Assembly (NCBI GenBank): GCA_031292035.1
Contig: JARLHX010000358.1
Location: 1 to 52,511, forward strand
Direction of reading: 5' to 3'
Length of the DNA: 52,511 nt
From: Negativicutes bacterium
GTDB taxonomy: Bacteria > Bacillota_C > Negativicutes > Sporomusales_B > JARLHX01
This document shows, piece by piece, positions 50,236 to 52,511 of the stretch (position 1 is the first letter of the stretch; the number at the start of each line of letters is the position of its first letter). The position numbers were made by a program, and so were the translations under genes. A model generated the notes under the pieces. That model was not told the DNA's origin and did no database searches. It saw nothing but the letters and a program-made list of their open reading frames with translations.

Positions 50236-50618
50236 TGAGGTATTTAACGCAGGAAGAAGTCATATACATTTATTCTGAGACGGTCCAGCGCACCGGCGAT
50301 ATCCCCGGCATCAAAGACGAGGCTGCACTGGAGAATATCCTGAATAAACCGCTGGTAACCTTTGAAGGCGAAGAACTTTATCCCGACATCTTTACCAAAG
50401 TTGCCGTGTTGCTGTATGCGATGATTGTCAACAAGCCCTTCGCTTCGGCCAATCAACAGACTGCTTTGATGTGCGCACTGTTTCTTTTGCGTTCAAATGG
50501 CTACAATGTTATTGCCACCCATGGCGGGATTATTGAGTTGATGGAAGGCGCCAGTGCCGGTAAATATACAGTCGATCATCTTGTGACCTGGTTTCGCAAA
50601 AATGCCATACCGGTATGA
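50235..50618 (+). CDS. Doc-like Fic-domain toxin with degenerate active-site motif
   Basis: The 127-aa protein aligns by layout with the death-on-curing toxin Doc: an N-terminal LTQEEVIYIYSETVQRTGDIPGI..ALENILNKPL region and the later ALFLLRSNGYNV helix. The Fic motif, normally HxFxDANKRTAL, reads KPFASANQQTAL (residues 67-78). The catalytic His is Lys67, Asp is Ser71, and the Lys-Arg pair is Gln74-Gln75. Doc phosphorylates EF-Tu, so this copy is probably inactive in that reaction or uses other chemistry. It overlaps the antitoxin gene by one base. Confidence 0.85.
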   Translation: MRYLTQEEVIYIYSETVQRTGDIPGIKDEAALENILNKPLVTFEGEELYPDIFTKVAVLLYAMIVNKPFASANQQTALMCALFLLRSNGYNVIATHGGIIELMEGASAGKYTVDHLVTWFRKNAIPV

Positions 50619-50668
50619 CGGTCTGTCTTACAAAGCGATGTCTCTTGATTTAATCTGGAGGTGAAGGT

Positions 50669-51604
50669 ATGCGGGCAATGGTTTTGCGTATTATTATGGT
50701 AGTCAGCTTGATGATCCTGTCTATTTGTGGTGCCGTATGGGCAGAGTCGCCATCGCAGACCTCTTTTGGCAACCTGACAGTCGATTACTGGGTTGGCCAC
50801 AATTTTATTTTTCTGCCGCTGCCGGCCGATAAACAGGCAGAAGGGTATGAAGTCTTTGCCGAAGAACAGCTGTCACGAGGGCTTCAGGGTGATCGGGCGG
50901 CTCGAATTCCCTATGCCGAGTATTTTGCCAAGCAGATTAGGATCACTAAGGTGGTCGCAACTGGGGACAGGGTATTTGACTATATTGTCTATATGACGGA
51001 AATAGCCACAGGCAAGAAATTGGCCGGGCGAACCATTCGCGGCCAACTGGAGGGTGTGGCGCTGGCCACAGACTTGGGAAATGCCCGCAAACAATTCGTC
51101 GGCCATACCATCTATACCAAAAATATGACTTTGACTGGCGTATATGACCCGCTTACGAAACAGACGCCGGTGTCGCTGACCATTTCGCTGGGTACACCAC
51201 TGGCTGTCGTCGACGTATGGGACGGTCTTTGTTCCTCCGAACCCATCTGGTTGGTTGTTCTGGTAAACGGCCAAAAAGCCGCCCTGCCGATCGCATTTAG
51301 CTGGACCAACCAACCGACCGACGAGTGGTCGATGGGAGCGCCCTGGCAACAGGTTCTCTTCCTGGAAAAGCCTGGCGAGAAGGCCGGCTGGTCGCAAGAA
51401 GACTGGAACCTGGTTAGCGCTGGCGACGTCAAAGAGGGCATGTCCAAAGACCAGGTCCGGTTGAGCTGGGGCAACCCGGTCCGGGTAGATGAAAACAATA
51501 CAACAACTGCAACTTGGTATTATGGAAACTCCAGTCTGCAGTTTACCGGAAATACGGTGAGCGCTATCGTCAAGGTCGCGTTAAAGGACTCTGTTACTCC
51601 GTAG
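50669..51604 (+). CDS. Secreted protein with SmpA/BamE-like C-terminal segment
   Basis: The 311-aa product begins with a signal peptide (MRAMVLRIIMVVSLMILSICGAVWA, cleavage near residue 25). The middle is a beta-rich region of unknown fold. The last ~65 residues (VSAGDVKEGMSKDQVRLSWGNPVRVDENNTTTATWYYGNSSLQFTGNTVSAI) resemble the SmpA/OmlA/BamE repeat. That fits diderm Negativicutes, where such modules occur in envelope proteins. The role is unknown. GGAGGTGA lies before the ATG, and a strong terminator follows at 51625. Confidence 0.8.
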   Translation: MRAMVLRIIMVVSLMILSICGAVWAESPSQTSFGNLTVDYWVGHNFIFLPLPADKQAEGYEVFAEEQLSRGLQGDRAARIPYAEYFAKQIRITKVVATGDRVFDYIVYMTEIATGKKLAGRTIRGQLEGVALATDLGNARKQFVGHTIYTKNMTLTGVYDPLTKQTPVSLTISLGTPLAVVDVWDGLCSSEPIWLVVLVNGQKAALPIAFSWTNQPTDEWSMGAPWQQVLFLEKPGEKAGWSQEDWNLVSAGDVKEGMSKDQVRLSWGNPVRVDENNTTTATWYYGNSSLQFTGNTVSAIVKVALKDSVTP

Positions 51605-51624
51605 CAGCATCAGGGCAAAACCCG

Positions 51625-51652
51625 AAAACAGGCTGATGAAGCCTGTTTTTTT
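51625..51652 (+). terminator. Intrinsic terminator
   Basis: AAAACAGGCT pairs with AGCCTGTTTT around GATGA and is followed by TTT. It ends the 50669-51604 gene. Confidence 0.88.
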
Positions 51653-51850
51653 GCGCCTGTCTACGCGGTGCATTATTAAATAAATGTAAACATAAAACTG
51701 CACAAATCCAGCAGCCATACTTGTTGGCGAGTATTTTGCATACAATTCTAAATTCACCGGCTTTTCTGCGTATTATCTTTTCTATTTACAAGTGATTCTT
51801 TTCTTGTTACTATCAGTACTGGACATCAGGAGAGAGGAGTTGATATCAAA

Positions 51851-52015
51851 ATGGCTAAACTCGAATTGTACAAACGCATTCAGAAGCTGTCGTCTTTAGT
51901 ACACGGTACCGACCTGCACGACTTTAATCTGACTGCAGACTGTATCGCAGAACTTCGCCAGTCACTGGACGAGTTGACTGAAGTATACATTGCTCGTTAC
52001 TGCGACGCTGCTTAA
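51851..52015 (+). CDS. Small 54-aa protein upstream of the rRNA operon
   Basis: This short frame encodes 54 residues starting MAKLELYKRIQKLSSLVHGT and ending TEVYIARYCDAA, with an all-helical, charged pattern and no membrane segment. AGGAGAGAGGAG lies 11 bases before the ATG and codon use looks like real coding sequence. I recognise no family. It stands between a terminator and the rRNA promoters and may be its own unit. It is supported by the ribosome site and the clean frame only. Confidence 0.6.
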   Translation: MAKLELYKRIQKLSSLVHGTDLHDFNLTADCIAELRQSLDELTEVYIARYCDAA

Positions 52016-52039
52016 TAGCAAAATTGATGGTTCTCTTGC

Positions 52040-52069
52040 TTGACAGGAGATGGTCCTATATGCTATGAT
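52040..52069 (+). promoter_or_regulatory. rRNA operon promoter P1 candidate
   Basis: A perfect TTGACA (52040-52045), an 18-bp spacer and TATGAT (52064-52069, continuing AAT) lie about 345 bp before 16S. Confidence 0.75.
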
Positions 52070-52098
52070 AATCTAGTCACAGCAAGAGGCGACTAGCT

Positions 52099-52127
52099 CG
52101 CTCTTGAGGAAACTCAGGGCGTTTTTT
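52099..52127 (+). terminator. Terminator-like hairpin in the rRNA leader
   Basis: CGC-T-CTTGAG pairs with CTCAGG-GCG around GAAA with one bulge, followed by six T residues. It sits between the two candidate rRNA promoters, so P1 transcripts must read through it. Confidence 0.55.
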
Positions 52128-52168
52128 GTTGCCGTAATGCAGCGGCGAAATTTCCAGAAACTGACGTG

Positions 52169-52197
52169 TTGACGAAATCGCAAGAGGATGTTAACAT
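52169..52197 (+). promoter_or_regulatory. rRNA operon promoter P2 candidate
   Basis: TTGACG (52169-52174), a 17-bp spacer and TAACAT (52192-52197). Tandem promoters are usual for rRNA operons. Confidence 0.5.
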
Positions 52198-52240
52198 GTA
52201 ATAACGTCACCGATGCAGCGTAAAGCGGACGGGGTGACAG

Positions 52241-52262
52241 TGTTCCTTGAAAACTGAACAAT
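52241..52262 (+). promoter_or_regulatory. boxA-like antitermination element in the rRNA leader
   Basis: TGTTCCTTGAAAACTGAAC matches the boxA-type sequence (TGnTCTTTGAAAACT) seen in Firmicutes rRNA leaders, where Nus factors load onto RNA polymerase. The remaining leader to 52412 shows no gene. Confidence 0.65.
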
Positions 52263-52412
52263 GTAGGTAAAAAAGCCAGATGTGCAATGCTTCCGTAAGA
52301 AGAAGCACAAAATAAGCAGACACACAGTGCGTAAGTATTGATGTGATCCATGGCTAGATGAAAAGCTAGCGAAAAAAGCATTAAAGACGAGCCAATTGGC
52401 TCTTCGATAAAT

Positions 52413-52511
<99 letters not shown>

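Noticed and set aside
52073..52381. Open frame of 102 codons on the minus strand in the rRNA leader
   Set aside because: It lies across rRNA promoters and the boxA-like element; no ribosome site and no coding features.

Overview
The window reads as chromosomal DNA of an anaerobic, endospore-forming member of the Negativicutes, most likely Sporomusaceae (Sporomusa/Pelosinus-like). This is inferred from four things: a 16S rRNA gene starting at the right edge, a tandem pair of CobT homologues of the kind known from Sporomusa (ArsAB) under a cobalamin riboswitch, sporulation-type promoters before probable spore-coat genes, and generally Firmicutes-style signals (strong GGAGG ribosome sites, T-box leader, intrinsic terminators). 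I see no insertion sequence, prophage, CRISPR array or tRNA.

Layout. 1-3.3 kb: a cyclic-di-GMP-I riboswitch with a terminator in front of two tandem secreted DUF3089 hydrolases, then a scrambled remnant carrying a third DUF3089 tail, and a small membrane protein. 3.4-5.7 kb: a soluble chemoreceptor behind a sigma-54-type promoter, and an MscS channel. 5.9-8.2 kb: an alkyltransferase-like protein, an AlkA-type glycosylase, an HD phosphohydrolase and a DUF429 protein. 8.3-10.2 kb: a 504-aa unknown protein with a helical DNA-binding-like C-terminus and a zinc-ribbon membrane protein. 10.3-15.2 kb: radical SAM protein, glutamine-dependent NAD synthetase, threonine dehydratase and a LysR regulator. 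15.5-19.1 kb: an unknown secreted protein and a 947-aa Tat-exported protein. 19.2-21.7 kb: promoter, cobalamin riboswitch and the arsA/arsB-like pair. 21.7-28.4 kb: a citrate fermentation unit (DASS transporter, citD-citE-citF, CitA/CitB-type two-component system) with a perfect 20-bp palindrome upstream. 28.4-32.9 kb: L,D-transpeptidase, HD-GYP protein, orphan PAS histidine kinase, formamidase-like protein. 33.1-34.2 kb: two convergent probable coat/exosporium genes, both with sigma-K-like promoters. 34.3-36.6 kb: a phenylalanine T-box leader controlling pheA and a DAHP synthase. 36.6-41.8 kb: second HD-GYP protein, TM1266-like regulator, DUF362 ferredoxin, YbaK deacylase, threonine synthase, GNAT. 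41.9-47.0 kb (minus strand): 3D-domain protein, LigD-polymerase and Ku (end joining), exported oligoendopeptidase F, cell-wall amidase. 47.2-49.9 kb: two radical SAM proteins. 50.0-50.6 kb: an AbrB-type antitoxin with a Doc-like toxin whose Fic motif is degenerate. 50.7-52.5 kb: secreted protein with a SmpA-like tail, an unlisted 54-aa protein, and the rRNA leader with tandem promoters, a terminator-like hairpin and a boxA-like element before 16S.

Themes. Cyclic-di-GMP signalling appears three times (one riboswitch, two HD-GYP proteins). Three RNA leaders tie genes to metabolite state (c-di-GMP, cobalamin, uncharged tRNA-Phe). The most interesting items are the phenolic-cobamide gene pair, the c-di-GMP-controlled DUF3089 pair, the catalytically altered Doc homologue, and the sigma-K gene pair of uncharacterised spore-surface candidates. 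All functions are read from sequence motifs and family knowledge; no database search was run.
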